In this document: positions 16,712-22,789 of the stretch, in pieces
Numbering within the stretch: position 1 is the first letter of the stretch
Layout: each line of letters begins with the position of its first letter
Virus record (IMG/VR): IMGVR_UViG_3300045974_000145
Location: 1 to 31,909 of that record
Direction: 5' to 3' (one strand)
Length of the DNA: 31,909 nt
From: a virus
Notes under the pieces: generated by a model
The model's input: only the letters and a program-made list of their open reading frames with translations
The model's database searches: none
Told to the model about the DNA's origin: nothing
Made by a program: the position numbers and the translations under genes

Positions 16712-17176
16712 TCACTTATAAACCGGACCTTGTTTCTTAGGCGGAAGCTCGCCCGACTCAAGCCCACCCGGATCAAGTTCGGGGGCGTAGTCAAGCGCAA
16801 GATAAACAACCTCAAGGTATTTGCTGGAATGGGTGGGGTTTTTTTTGAGCGCCTTCACGAACTCACACACCGCTTTGATTTCTTCCTTTGATAAGGAGGG
16901 GAGTACGGTAATCGTCTGAAGGAGTTCTGCGTTTAAATCCTGGTCGTCTTTCCTTTTAAGGGATTCAACGTTTTCAGGTTTAAGGAGTTCCCACGCTGTA
17001 GTTCCCAGTCCCTCAGCCAGCTTATCTATAAGGTCTAAGGATGGGACTGTTTTACCCGTGACATATCTCTCTAGTGAGCCCCTGGGTATGCCTTTCTTAA
17101 CGAGTTCGGCCCTGCCGCCTCGCCGGCTTGCGATCTCCGCAAACTTTTTTAATAGCACTTCCCTAGAGTTAGCCAT
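16712..17176 (-). CDS. CI-type repressor without protease domain
   Basis: 154 residues. An XRE-type HTH occupies about residues 8-60: 'LLKKFAEIASRRGGRAELVK', 'KGIPRGSLERYVTGKTVPSL' and 'DLIDKLAEGLGTTAWELLKP'. The rest is helical and polar ('LSKEEIKAVCEFVKALKKN'), with no S24 Ser/Lys protease residues, so induction would not follow LexA-type self-cleavage. It is divergent from the Cro-like gene across 61 bases with operator-like dyads, the classic switch layout. Its own promoter boxes are unclear; TATAGG lies 5 bases before the ATG, so its transcript may also be nearly leaderless. Confidence 0.82.
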   Translation of the reverse strand: MANSREVLLKKFAEIASRRGGRAELVKKGIPRGSLERYVTGKTVPSLDLIDKLAEGLGTTAWELLKPENVESLKRKDDQDLNAELLQTITVLPSLSKEEIKAVCEFVKALKKNPTHSSKYLEVVYLALDYAPELDPGGLESGELPPKKQGPVYK

Positions 17177-17178
17177 AT

Positions 17179-17237
17179 AGTCCTATACAGTCACATTTCA
17201 CTTGCAAATTGTATCTACTTAAGTCTATACTTGGGAC
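17179..17237. promoter_or_regulatory. Switch operator region and Cro promoter
   Basis: Plus-strand promoter TTGCAA (17202-17207), 18-base spacer, TATACT (17226-17231), then 6 bases and the ATG at 17238. A 20-bp dyad GTATCTACTT / AAGTCTATAC (17211-17230, arms matching in 8 of 10) covers the spacer and -10. A related half-site AGTCCTATAC lies at 17179-17188, just before the repressor start. These are good candidates for repressor and Cro binding. Confidence 0.7.
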
Positions 17238-17441
17238 ATGAACGACGGCAAAGAGTACAAAGCTTGGATGCTGAAAGAGGGAATCAAGGAGGTTGATGTT
17301 GCCCACTACACCCGCCTATCGGTCAAAACCATTCATTGGTTTTTGATCGGCAAGCCGGTTGGAGAAGCAACAAAAGCTAACTTGCTCCACTTCTATCAGT
17401 CATGGCCCACCCTGCGGGCAAGAGACCGCCTGGTGGGTTGA
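17238..17441 (+). CDS. Cro-like HTH protein
   Basis: 67 residues. 'KEYKAWMLKEGIKEVDVAHY' then 'TRLSVKTIHWFLIGKPVGEA' gives a compact helix-turn-helix without any other domain. As the first gene of the rightward early operon, divergent from the CI-type repressor, it fits the Cro role: binding the operators between the genes and preventing lysogenic control. The start codon coincides with the predicted first base of the mRNA (leaderless); GGGA lies only one base before the ATG and cannot serve as a normal Shine-Dalgarno. Confidence 0.75.
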   Translation: MNDGKEYKAWMLKEGIKEVDVAHYTRLSVKTIHWFLIGKPVGEATKANLLHFYQSWPTLRARDRLVG

Positions 17442-17504
17442 GTTTATCACTAAGTCTTTAATTTGAAAAGTGCTTTGGTTCATACGGGATATAGGAGATG
17501 TACG

Positions 17505-17801
17505 GTGTGTAAGGTATACGAACTCATTAAGGAATCTTCAAGATCAATTGTTCGACTAAACTTGGACGCAGATACTGCACAAGACCTGACTGAACTCCTA
17601 ACTAAGGCCCGATCCCGAAACCTAGAAGACATTCAAGACCTAATCTTTCAGCAAGCTACCGGCGCCATCTCTGACGTTGAGGCCGGCTACCGCCTGCGCT
17701 GCCTTATTGAGATTGAGGATGGGCGCTTGCTCCGAAATCGCGCTTCCGAAACCCGGGAGGTTGGAACTTTCGAACGCAAGAATCTTAGAGAGGAAGGGTA
17801 A
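17505..17801 (+). CDS. Early-operon hypothetical protein
   Basis: 98 residues from a GTG at 17505, chosen because AGGAGA lies 6 bases upstream; a longer reading from TTG at 17463 lacks a comparable site. Predicted helical and charged ('DADTAQDLTELLTKARSRNL', 'EDIQDLIFQQATGAISDVEA'), no membrane segment, one Cys in the first residues. Not recognised. Its place right after the Cro-like gene suggests an early regulatory or host-takeover role, which is only inference. Confidence 0.6.
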   Translation: MCKVYELIKESSRSIVRLNLDADTAQDLTELLTKARSRNLEDIQDLIFQQATGAISDVEAGYRLRCLIEIEDGRLLRNRASETREVGTFERKNLREEG

Positions 17802-17805
17802 CACT

Positions 17806-18027
17806 ATGCCTTATTCAGTAAAGCCTGAAACACTAGATGCCTATTTAAGAGTGGTCTTTCACCTGAGGTCCCATTTCTACAGGGGGAGAGCGGCCCTTCT
17901 CGCTGAACTGGATAAAAGGCGCAAAGAGCTTCACGACGAACTACTCGCCCAAGCTGGCGTGAACCGAGAGAACTTCGAATTTATTTGTTGGATCAATGAT
18001 CTCCTCGATGCTCAGGAGGCGGCGTGA
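17806..18027 (+). CDS. Early-operon hypothetical protein
   Basis: 73 residues from ATG 17806, preceded by a GGAAGGG ribosome site. Helical and charged: 'MPYSVKPETLDAYLRVVFHL', 'RGRAALLAELDKRRKELHDE' and 'FEFICWINDLLDAQEAA'. A longer frame upstream (from 17677) overlaps the previous gene and is not supported by a ribosome site. No family recognised. Overlaps the next gene by 4 bases (GTGA). Confidence 0.62.
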   Translation: MPYSVKPETLDAYLRVVFHLRSHFYRGRAALLAELDKRRKELHDELLAQAGVNRENFEFICWINDLLDAQEAA

Positions 18028-18221
18028 CAACTAAAAAATTAAAAAATGGTGCAATCGTTTTAAAAGAACGCGGTCGATTTGTTCTCTGCAAAACCGACTC
18101 ATTCCAGCCGTATGTTACGTGGGAGATTAATAAAGATGGCGCAACATTTACGGGCCATTACTTTGAAACACGAGAAGACGCTGAAGATGATTTCAGAACA
18201 CGAATAGGACGGGATGAATGA
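18024..18221 (+). CDS. Early-operon hypothetical protein
   Basis: 65 residues starting at a GTG that overlaps the previous stop (GTGA). A small alternating beta pattern ('GAIVLKERGRFVLCKTD', 'YVTWEINKDGATFTGHYFET') followed by an acidic helix ('REDAEDDFRTRIG'). No recognised family. It overlaps the start of the first membrane micro-protein by 4 bases, so translation is probably coupled. Confidence 0.58.
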   Translation: MTTKKLKNGAIVLKERGRFVLCKTDSFQPYVTWEINKDGATFTGHYFETREDAEDDFRTRIGRDE

Positions 18222-18289
18222 CCGACCTTATCCTAACCGCCACCGGCATTTTAATTCTATTAGTCGTAATTCTACGGAGACTCGCATGA
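18218..18289 (+). CDS. 23-residue membrane micro-protein
   Basis: A complete frame of 23 residues reads 'MTDLILTATGILILLVVILR' and ends R-L-A. It is one hydrophobic segment of about 17 residues with a positive C-terminal end, as in single-span membrane peptides. The ATG overlaps the previous stop and its own stop overlaps the next ATG, so it sits in a run of coupled genes rather than being a random frame. Function unknown; comparable phage peptides act on host membrane proteins or lysis, but nothing here proves that. Confidence 0.5.
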   Translation: MTDLILTATGILILLVVILRRLA

Positions 18290-18372
18290 CAACCATTGAA
18301 TCATTTTTCATCTCGATAGCCGCCGCCCTCACCATGTCGGTCCTTTCAATCATAATTGGAATTTGGACGTGA
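18286..18372 (+). CDS. 28-residue membrane micro-protein
   Basis: A complete frame of 28 residues: 'MTTIESFFISIAAALTMSVL' continues into 'SIIIGIWT'. Nearly all of it is hydrophobic, a single membrane span. It overlaps the 23-residue gene before it (ATGA) and the GTG of the gene after it. Two micro-proteins in a row with the same architecture support coding. Function unknown. Confidence 0.48.
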   Translation: MTTIESFFISIAAALTMSVLSIIIGIWT

Positions 18373-18629
18373 GTAAACACATGCGAAGGCCTTGGGGATT
18401 TAGCTTTAATGACGTAGCGGTCGACGAAAAGACTGATAACCCCGGGGTTTTACTTGCGATCAACTGCGTAAAGCGCCGCATACATGGGGAGGACGTCCCA
18501 CCCATGACAATTACAACCAAGACAAACCCCGAAACCAAAGAACAAAAAGAATGTCGCTTAACCCGAGAAGATGCGGACGCCGATTTCGCAAGGATGCACG
18601 CCGCGTATGAAAGGAACTCAGAGCGATGA
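18369..18629 (+). CDS. Early-operon hypothetical protein
   Basis: 86 residues from a GTG at 18369 that overlaps the preceding TGA. Mixed composition: 'WGFSFNDVAVDEKTDNPG', 'LLAINCVKRRIHGEDVPPM' and an acidic tail 'TREDADADFARMHAAYER'. No family recognised and no signal or membrane segment. The acidic 'DADADF' helix resembles the end of the 65-residue protein at 18024-18221 ('REDAEDDF'), so they may share a short domain. Overlaps the following small frame by 4 bases. Confidence 0.55.
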   Translation: MSKHMRRPWGFSFNDVAVDEKTDNPGVLLAINCVKRRIHGEDVPPMTITTKTNPETKEQKECRLTREDADADFARMHAAYERNSER

Positions 18630-18757
18630 GTATCTTAAACAAGTTTCTTCTAAGAATAGAAGGAAACAGAGAGAACCTCGAGGCGAGTATAACAGTTAGT
18701 GGGGCTCGCCTTGAGGTCTCTCGCGGACTTAGAAGTTATCCGAACAAAAGGAGTTAA
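18626..18757 (+). CDS. 43-residue possible small protein upstream of the ERF gene
   Basis: The frame reads 'MSILNKFLLRIEGNRENLEA' and continues basic and polar to 'SYPNKRS'. It begins with an ATGA overlap with the preceding gene, in keeping with the other genes here, and ends 2 bases before the ERF start codon. Its middle is occupied by a long RNA-type stem-loop, so it may instead be a structured leader. Its codons also carry the ERF ribosome site (AAAAGGAG before 18760). Confidence 0.4.
   Translation: MSILNKFLLRIEGNRENLEASITVSGARLEVSRGLRSYPNKRS
18669..18722 (+). promoter_or_regulatory. Long stem-loop just before the ERF gene
   Basis: Arms at 18669-18687 and 18705-18722 pair through about 17 base pairs with one bulged and one mismatched base, around a 17-base loop. 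The sequence ends about 38 bases before the ERF start. There is no T-run, so it is not an intrinsic terminator; a control element for ERF translation or a processing site is possible. Confidence 0.5.
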
Positions 18758-18759
18758 TT

Positions 18760-19485
18760 ATGAAAGAGCTAGCTATTGCTTTATCCAAGGCCCAGGCTGA
18801 ATTCACTAACCCTGAACTCGACTGCCAAAATAAACACCTAAATTACTGGTATGCGTCACTCGGTGCAACAATCGCAGCAATTAGGCCCGCCCTTAATAAG
18901 CACGGATTATTTTTAACTCAAACCGTTTCCGATAAAAACATAATCACTAAGATCATCCATACTTCTGGGGAAACGCTCGAAGGAATAACGCCGCTCTTTA
19001 TTGATAAGCTGACAATGCAGGGTCTTGGGTCTGCCATGACCTATGCTCGCCGATATGGAATTAGCGCGCTACTGGGTATTGTCGCTGACAGTGATGACGA
19101 TGGATTAGCTGCAAACAGAAATTCTGATAACGACAATAATTCTAATCAGAAAAAAGTTGTCTTCACCTCTATGGGCGCATCTCCAACTAGTAAACCAAAG
19201 CAAACACTCGGCATTCACCCGGAACAACCCACGAAAGGTGACGGAATGCCCCCCCAGGATGGAACTTATAGAATCAACTTTGGCAAGTGGAAGGGGACTA
19301 AGGTTTCCGATCACCACAAAGACGAGCTCATTAGTTATGTCGAATATATTGAATCTTCGTCGGCGCGAGACAATAAAGACGTTTCGCCAAACGGAAAGAC
19401 CTTCATTGCTGAGGTCACGAAGTATCTTGCCAGTCTTGAAAACGCGCCGTTCAATGACGACGCAAATGGGGATGATAAACTTTAA
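18760..19485 (+). CDS. erf: ERF-family single-strand annealing protein with extra C-terminal domain
   Basis: 241 residues. ERF core at about 1-125: 'KELAIALSKAQAEFTNPELD', 'LNYWYASLGATIAAIRPALN', 'MQGLGSAMTYARRYGISALL' and 'GIVADSDDDG'. A polar Asn/Asp linker follows, then a C-terminal part (about 170-235) with 'YRINFGKWKGTKVSDHHKDE', which recalls the small C-terminal domain of exonuclease-X-like proteins. ERF anneals single strands for recombination and genome circularisation. AAAAGGAG lies 8 bases upstream of the ATG. Confidence 0.85.
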   Translation: MKELAIALSKAQAEFTNPELDCQNKHLNYWYASLGATIAAIRPALNKHGLFLTQTVSDKNIITKIIHTSGETLEGITPLFIDKLTMQGLGSAMTYARRYGISALLGIVADSDDDGLAANRNSDNDNNSNQKKVVFTSMGASPTSKPKQTLGIHPEQPTKGDGMPPQDGTYRINFGKWKGTKVSDHHKDELISYVEYIESSSARDNKDVSPNGKTFIAEVTKYLASLENAPFNDDANGDDKL

Positions 19486-19510
19486 ACACTACAACGGGGG
19501 AGATGTAGAG

Positions 19511-19714
19511 ATGACTAAGAGACACTACTTAACTGTTAAGGAAGCTGCAGACTTATTAAGAGTAAGTACTTCCGCTATTTATACATGGTGCGGACGCAAG
19601 GATATGAGGTTTCCAAAGCGTTACCATGGGCGCAGGCTTGTTTTTGTGGAAGCGGAATTACTAGCCTGGTCAACATGGTATAATGAACTTGAAGCAAACC
19701 TAGCGACGGGTTAG
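19511..19714 (+). CDS. Excisionase-like HTH protein
   Basis: 67 residues from ATG 19511. 'YLTVKEAADLLRVSTSAIYT' then 'WCGRKDMRFPKRYHGRRLVF' is the MerR/AlpA-type HTH_17 pattern of many phage Xis proteins, and 'VEAELLAWS' is the usual end. It lies 10 bases upstream of the integrase gene, favouring excisionase; AlpA-like regulators look alike, so a regulatory role cannot be excluded. A long frame upstream in the same register (from 19157) overlaps ERF and is not coding. Confidence 0.75.
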   Translation: MTKRHYLTVKEAADLLRVSTSAIYTWCGRKDMRFPKRYHGRRLVFVEAELLAWSTWYNELEANLATG

Positions 19715-19724
19715 GTAATAGCCA

Positions 19725-20828
19725 ATGGCAATTCAAAGGCGAGCGACAAAAGAGGGATTCTCTTATGTCGTGCTATTACGGGATGGGGATGGGCACTGGT
19801 ATCCTACTAAGACCTTTAAAATAAAAGGTGAGGCGCGGGATTACGAGAATGAACTACACCTCTTAAATAAAAAGGGCGGCAAGGCTCGCACTCTTTCTTG
19901 GCGCGATAGAACGTTTGATGACTACTGGCTTGAGTGGGGCAAGCTTTGCCGGGCCAAAGTGTCCGAGGGTTGGAAGATCTCTCAAAACCAAATGTATCGG
20001 GACCACGTTAAACCAAAGCTTGGAAACAAAAAACTAGTTGAGGTTTCAAAGAAGGACATACTTGCCAACATTTTGTACTGCGCAGAGAAGGGCCTTGGGC
20101 CGCAAATGCAGCGTCATGTTTTCAGTATGCTACATAAAATGTTTGCCGACGCTATTGAAGTCTTCGAATATCTCGAGAGCTCTCCGGTTAGACTCAACAT
20201 GAAGCCCGAGGTCCCAAAGGTTTTAAGGAATTTCTTAAAGCCGGATGACGCCTATAAGTTTTTGGATAAGGTAGCGGGAGACCCCATCGGTCCCGCAATA
20301 TGGATTATGGCCTATTGCGGTTTGAGAATAGGGGAGATGCAAGCGCTGCAATGGTGGAATATCGACCTCAAATCAGGCACCCTGACAGTGACTCAACAAT
20401 GGAAAAGTAAGGTTAAGAAGTTCGGCCCCACTAAGAACGGTAAACCGATCCGCATACCCATGCCCGCGCCCCTGGTTGATTACCTCGAGGGCAAGAGGCC
20501 CCTGAACGTAAACCCCACTGCCTGGGTTGTTCCCTCGGTTGAGGATAAAGAATTAATGCTAGCCTATGATACTTTTGAAGACGCGCTCAAGCGCCTATGC
20601 AAAACGCATGGGGTGATTGAACTCTCGCCGCACGAGCTCCGGCATACCTGCACCGAGCTATGGGTTGAGCAAGGATCTTCAATTGAGGACCTACGCAGAA
20701 TCCTGAATCACTCGAGCGATTCTTCAACTAAGGGATACATGCACGAGACAGAAGAGAAATCTACCCGCGCCGCCAGGGCATGGGGTAAGGCTAGACACCT
20801 CCGCCTAGTGAAAAAGGATGAGGCATGA
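19725..20828 (+). CDS. int: Tyrosine integrase
   Basis: 367 residues. The N-terminal ~60 residues form the arm-binding part; 'WRDRTFDDYWLEWGKLCRAK' begins the core-binding domain; the catalytic domain runs from about 170. Catalytic residues: R201 in 'AYCGLRIGEMQ', a Lys in the TKNGK turn (237-240), H303-x-x-R306 in 'SPHELRHTC', H329 in 'ILNHSS' and Y338 in 'KGYMHE'. It recombines attP with the host tRNA gene; attP lies about 630 bases downstream. GTG/ATG alternatives do not matter; the ATG overlaps nothing and lies 10 bases after the Xis gene. Confidence 0.93.
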   Translation: MAIQRRATKEGFSYVVLLRDGDGHWYPTKTFKIKGEARDYENELHLLNKKGGKARTLSWRDRTFDDYWLEWGKLCRAKVSEGWKISQNQMYRDHVKPKLGNKKLVEVSKKDILANILYCAEKGLGPQMQRHVFSMLHKMFADAIEVFEYLESSPVRLNMKPEVPKVLRNFLKPDDAYKFLDKVAGDPIGPAIWIMAYCGLRIGEMQALQWWNIDLKSGTLTVTQQWKSKVKKFGPTKNGKPIRIPMPAPLVDYLEGKRPLNVNPTAWVVPSVEDKELMLAYDTFEDALKRLCKTHGVIELSPHELRHTCTELWVEQGSSIEDLRRILNHSSDSSTKGYMHETEEKSTRAARAWGKARHLRLVKKDEA

Positions 20829-21307
20829 AAAAGAAAACCAAAATAAAAGGTGAAAGTTATTACAAAAAAAGAAAAAGGTTAGCCTTGGATCTCTGCAAAT
20901 TAAAGGAGTCCGAGGTTAAAGACGCGGCCGAGTGTGTTTCAACTATAATGGGGAGAAAGCTCGCCGGTCTTCTTTTAAAGGGAATGCACATAGTTATCAA
21001 TCTTCATGATAAAGATACACTCGACAATAGAAAGGATTCTAAGCGCTGGCGACCGAATGATTGCTATGGAGTTTTCATAAAATTTACAATAACAAAGGAA
21101 AATCTATCTCGTGTTGTGGATATTTTAATTCCCCTGTTCGGATCTATCGAAGTCGAAAACTACTCAAACTTAGACGCGCCTGAAATATACTACATTAAGG
21201 TTAGCTCAAGCCTTCGATCTCTTAAACTTGACGTCCCAATGTGGAAAAAAGAATGGGCTAAAACACCCGAAGGGGCCAAAAGTCTCCCGCAAAATAAGAG
21301 CCCTTAA
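20825..21307 (+). CDS. Unknown basic protein linked to the integrase
   Basis: 160 residues starting with an ATGA overlap at the integrase stop. The N-terminus is very basic ('MKKKTKIKGESYYKKRKRLA'), and the body contains 'GLLLKGMHIVINLHDKDTLD' and 'WRPNDCYGVFIKFTIT'. No family recognised. Its coupling to the integrase and its basic N-terminus suggest DNA binding or help in integration; it could also be a cargo gene at the attachment-site end of the operon. It is the last gene before attP. Confidence 0.65.
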   Translation: MKKKTKIKGESYYKKRKRLALDLCKLKESEVKDAAECVSTIMGRKLAGLLLKGMHIVINLHDKDTLDNRKDSKRWRPNDCYGVFIKFTITKENLSRVVDILIPLFGSIEVENYSNLDAPEIYYIKVSSSLRSLKLDVPMWKKEWAKTPEGAKSLPQNKSP

Positions 21308-21366
21308 CTTGCGGTAAAATCCCCTGGCATAGTCGCGTTATAGCGAACCCGTATACCCCCCCCTAG

Positions 21367-21403
21367 AAATGGTACTGTGTTTCTTAAAGTGAGTACCATT
21401 TTT
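21367..21403 (+). terminator. Terminator-like hairpin after the early/integrase operon
   Basis: AAATGGTACT (21367-21376) and AGTACCATTT (21392-21401) are perfect 10-base arms around a 15-base loop, with further T residues after the right arm. It lies 60 bases after the last gene of the early operon. Low GC in the stem and a long loop make it a moderate terminator; the stem could also be a protein-binding dyad near attP. Confidence 0.5.
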
Positions 21404-21459
21404 GCGGCCGGCAATGTGGTAGCCTGGTCCGTTTTGGGGCCCCTCGAGATTCGTTTTTG

Positions 21460-21806
21460 AGTTAACATAAAAGTTAACATGTCAGATAAGAACAACTGCA
21501 AACAACTGCAATTCAGTGTAATCGTGAAGATTCGATTAAGAGAAAACAGGGCCCCCACTTTGGGGTGAGTTCTGGATTTTATTGGATTATTTGTTTTTCT
21601 GAAGTGGTGCGGAGAGTGGGACTTGAACCCACACACCTTTCGGCATACGCCCCTCAAGCGTATGGGTGAAAGTATGAAGTCAATAATATCAATAACTTAA
21701 CTTTCGAAAAACACCCGAAGTTAACATAAAGTTAACATGCGTGTCTTTTTTTTGAAATTAACGCGCCCGTTTAAGAACAACTGCAACGTGGTGTGAACAA
21801 CTGCAA
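21460..21806. other. attP: Phage attachment site attP with core and two arms
   Basis: The core (21605-21663) corresponds to the anticodon-to-CCA part of a tRNA-Leu. Left arm: AGTTAACAT at 21460-21468 and 21472-21480, then AACAACTGCA twice in tandem at 21491-21510. Right arm: AGTTAACAT at 21719-21727 and 21730-21738, then AACAACTGCAA at 21776-21786 and 21796-21806. All copies of each family have the same orientation. This is what integrase arm-type sites look like, and both arms joined in phage DNA mean the genome is not integrated. The 645-base gene-free region 21308-21952 is explained mostly by this site. Confidence 0.82.
21605..21663 (-). other. attP core: 3' part of tRNA-Leu(GAG)
   Basis: Read on the minus strand: anticodon stem GCGTA (21658-21662), loop TTGAGGG with anticodon GAG (21653-21655), closing stem TACGC complement (21646-21650), a long variable arm of class II type, T arm GTGGG/CCCAC with loop TTCAAGT (21616-21632), acceptor 3' strand TCTCCGC (21609-21615), discriminator A and CCA (21605-21607). 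No D arm or 5' acceptor strand is present, so it is not a working gene. It restores the 3' end of the host tRNA gene after integration. Confidence 0.85.
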
Positions 21807-21895
21807 CGTAATGTAATTTGAACTCACTTTTTTTCACGAAAATTTCTCACTGAAATAATCCTGAACTCCTCAAAGCACATCTCCATATTGTGCAA

Positions 21896-21923
21896 GCCCG
21901 GATGTCTTCGCCGACATCCGGGC
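21896..21923. repeat. GC-rich hairpin before the replication operon
   Basis: GCCCGGATGTC (21896-21906) and GACATCCGGGC (21913-21923) are perfect 11-base arms around TTCGCC. No T-run follows on either strand, so it is not a usual terminator. It lies about 30 bases before the initiator start codon and would lie in the mRNA leader or be a DNA site near attP. Confidence 0.55.
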
Positions 21924-21952
21924 CCCGTTGGAGATCATGCGCGGGGGGGTTC

Positions 21953-22789
21953 ATGGCGAAGCGACTAAGAGATTCTAATTTGGTTAGTAAGACGTTCTAC
22001 CGTCGACTAGGGTCCGAAGGCCGCGACCTTTGGAATTACATTCACGACTCATGCGACCACGCTGGATTTATGGAAGTCGATCTTGATCGAATTGAGTTCG
22101 ATCTGGGTAGGTTTGTCGACCGAGAGGAAATCGACAGAGTTCTAGCAAACAAGGGAATTTGGTTATCACCATTAAAACTATTCCTCCCGGCGTTTGTTCG
22201 GTTCCAATATTTAAAGCATCCGACCGATGAACTCAGTGAAAAGTCTTCTATGCACCGAACCGTTATCAAAGCCCTTGTTAAACAAGGGATTGATCCAAAA
22301 ACTCTCTACCCTACAGGCACCCTACCCGTAGGGTACCCCCAGGGTACAGGCACCCTAGTGAGAAAGGAAATAGAGAAAGAGAATGAGAAAGAGAATGAGA
22401 AAGGAAACAGAGAAAGGAAAAAGGAAGAACCAATTTTTGAAGAAATAGAAACTTCCAAAATTCAGCCGATGACCCGACCCGAAGTTGATCTATGTTTGGA
22501 GGAGTGGAAAAACACACTCACACATTTTGAAATAAACCGCCCAATTAACCAAAGAGATGAAATTGAGATTGCTAGGGCCGTTCAGCAATACGGCTCAGAC
22601 TGGGTAAAACTGGCACTACAAGGCGCAAGGAAGCAAGTTAAGGGTAAGACCTATGACCCGAAGAACTTTGTCTCCTTGAGGCTTTATTTGCACAAAGACA
22701 AAATCGAAAGATTAGTCAACATCGGCGCCGGCAAAGAATCAATCGAGGGATATGATTGGTCTAAGATTTTCGGGGGGGATGCAGCATGA
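21953..22789 (+). CDS. Replication initiator / replisome organiser-like protein
   Basis: 278 residues from ATG 21953. The N-terminus 'SKTFYRRLGSEGRDLWNYIH' followed by 'DSCDHAGFMEVDLDRIEFDL' fits the winged-helix part of lambda-O/DnaD-like phage initiators. The centre (about 115-160) is low-complexity: repeated Pro/Gly/Thr then Glu/Lys/Asn ('EKENEKENEKGNRERKKEEP'), and the C-terminal part ('DPKNFVSLRLYLHKDKIERL') resembles the DnaD-type tail that recruits the helicase loader. The low-complexity DNA may hold the origin. A G-rich ribosome site precedes the start. It is coupled to the loader-like gene by ATGA. Confidence 0.72.
   Translation: MAKRLRDSNLVSKTFYRRLGSEGRDLWNYIHDSCDHAGFMEVDLDRIEFDLGRFVDREEIDRVLANKGIWLSPLKLFLPAFVRFQYLKHPTDELSEKSSMHRTVIKALVKQGIDPKTLYPTGTLPVGYPQGTGTLVRKEIEKENEKENEKGNRERKKEEPIFEEIETSKIQPMTRPEVDLCLEEWKNTLTHFEINRPINQRDEIEIARAVQQYGSDWVKLALQGARKQVKGKTYDPKNFVSLRLYLHKDKIERLVNIGAGKESIEGYDWSKIFGGDAA
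22272..22430 (+). other. ori: Possible replication origin inside the initiator gene
   Basis: In order: a 17-bp perfect palindrome, CCCTTGTT-A-AACAAGGG (22272-22288); two copies of TACAGGCACCCTA 33 bases apart (22312-22324, 22345-22357) enclosing CCCTAC-CC-GTAGGG and GGGTACCC dyads; then about 70 bases almost purely purine on the plus strand (22358-22430). Lambda has its iterons and purine-rich strand inside gene O in the same arrangement. Only two direct repeats are present, so this is suggestive rather than proven. Confidence 0.5.

Noticed and set aside
17677-17805. Longer start for the 73-residue protein
   Set aside because: The extension overlaps the previous gene in another frame and lacks a ribosome site; the ATG at 17806 has a good one.
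19157-19510. N-terminal extension of the excisionase-like gene
   Set aside because: This part lies out of frame inside the ERF gene and has no protein-like pattern; the HTH begins only after 19511.
21304-21657. 117-codon minus-strand frame across the attP region
   Set aside because: Its first codons read through the tRNA fragment and the rest covers repeats and the hairpin; composition and context point to non-coding DNA.
21605-21663. Functional tRNA gene
   Set aside because: Only the part from the anticodon stem to CCA is present; no D arm or 5' acceptor strand is found in the adjoining bases.
22358-22430. CRISPR or microsatellite array from the repeated GAGAAAGAGAAT units
   Set aside because: The units are short and imperfect, without spacers, and lie within the initiator gene.
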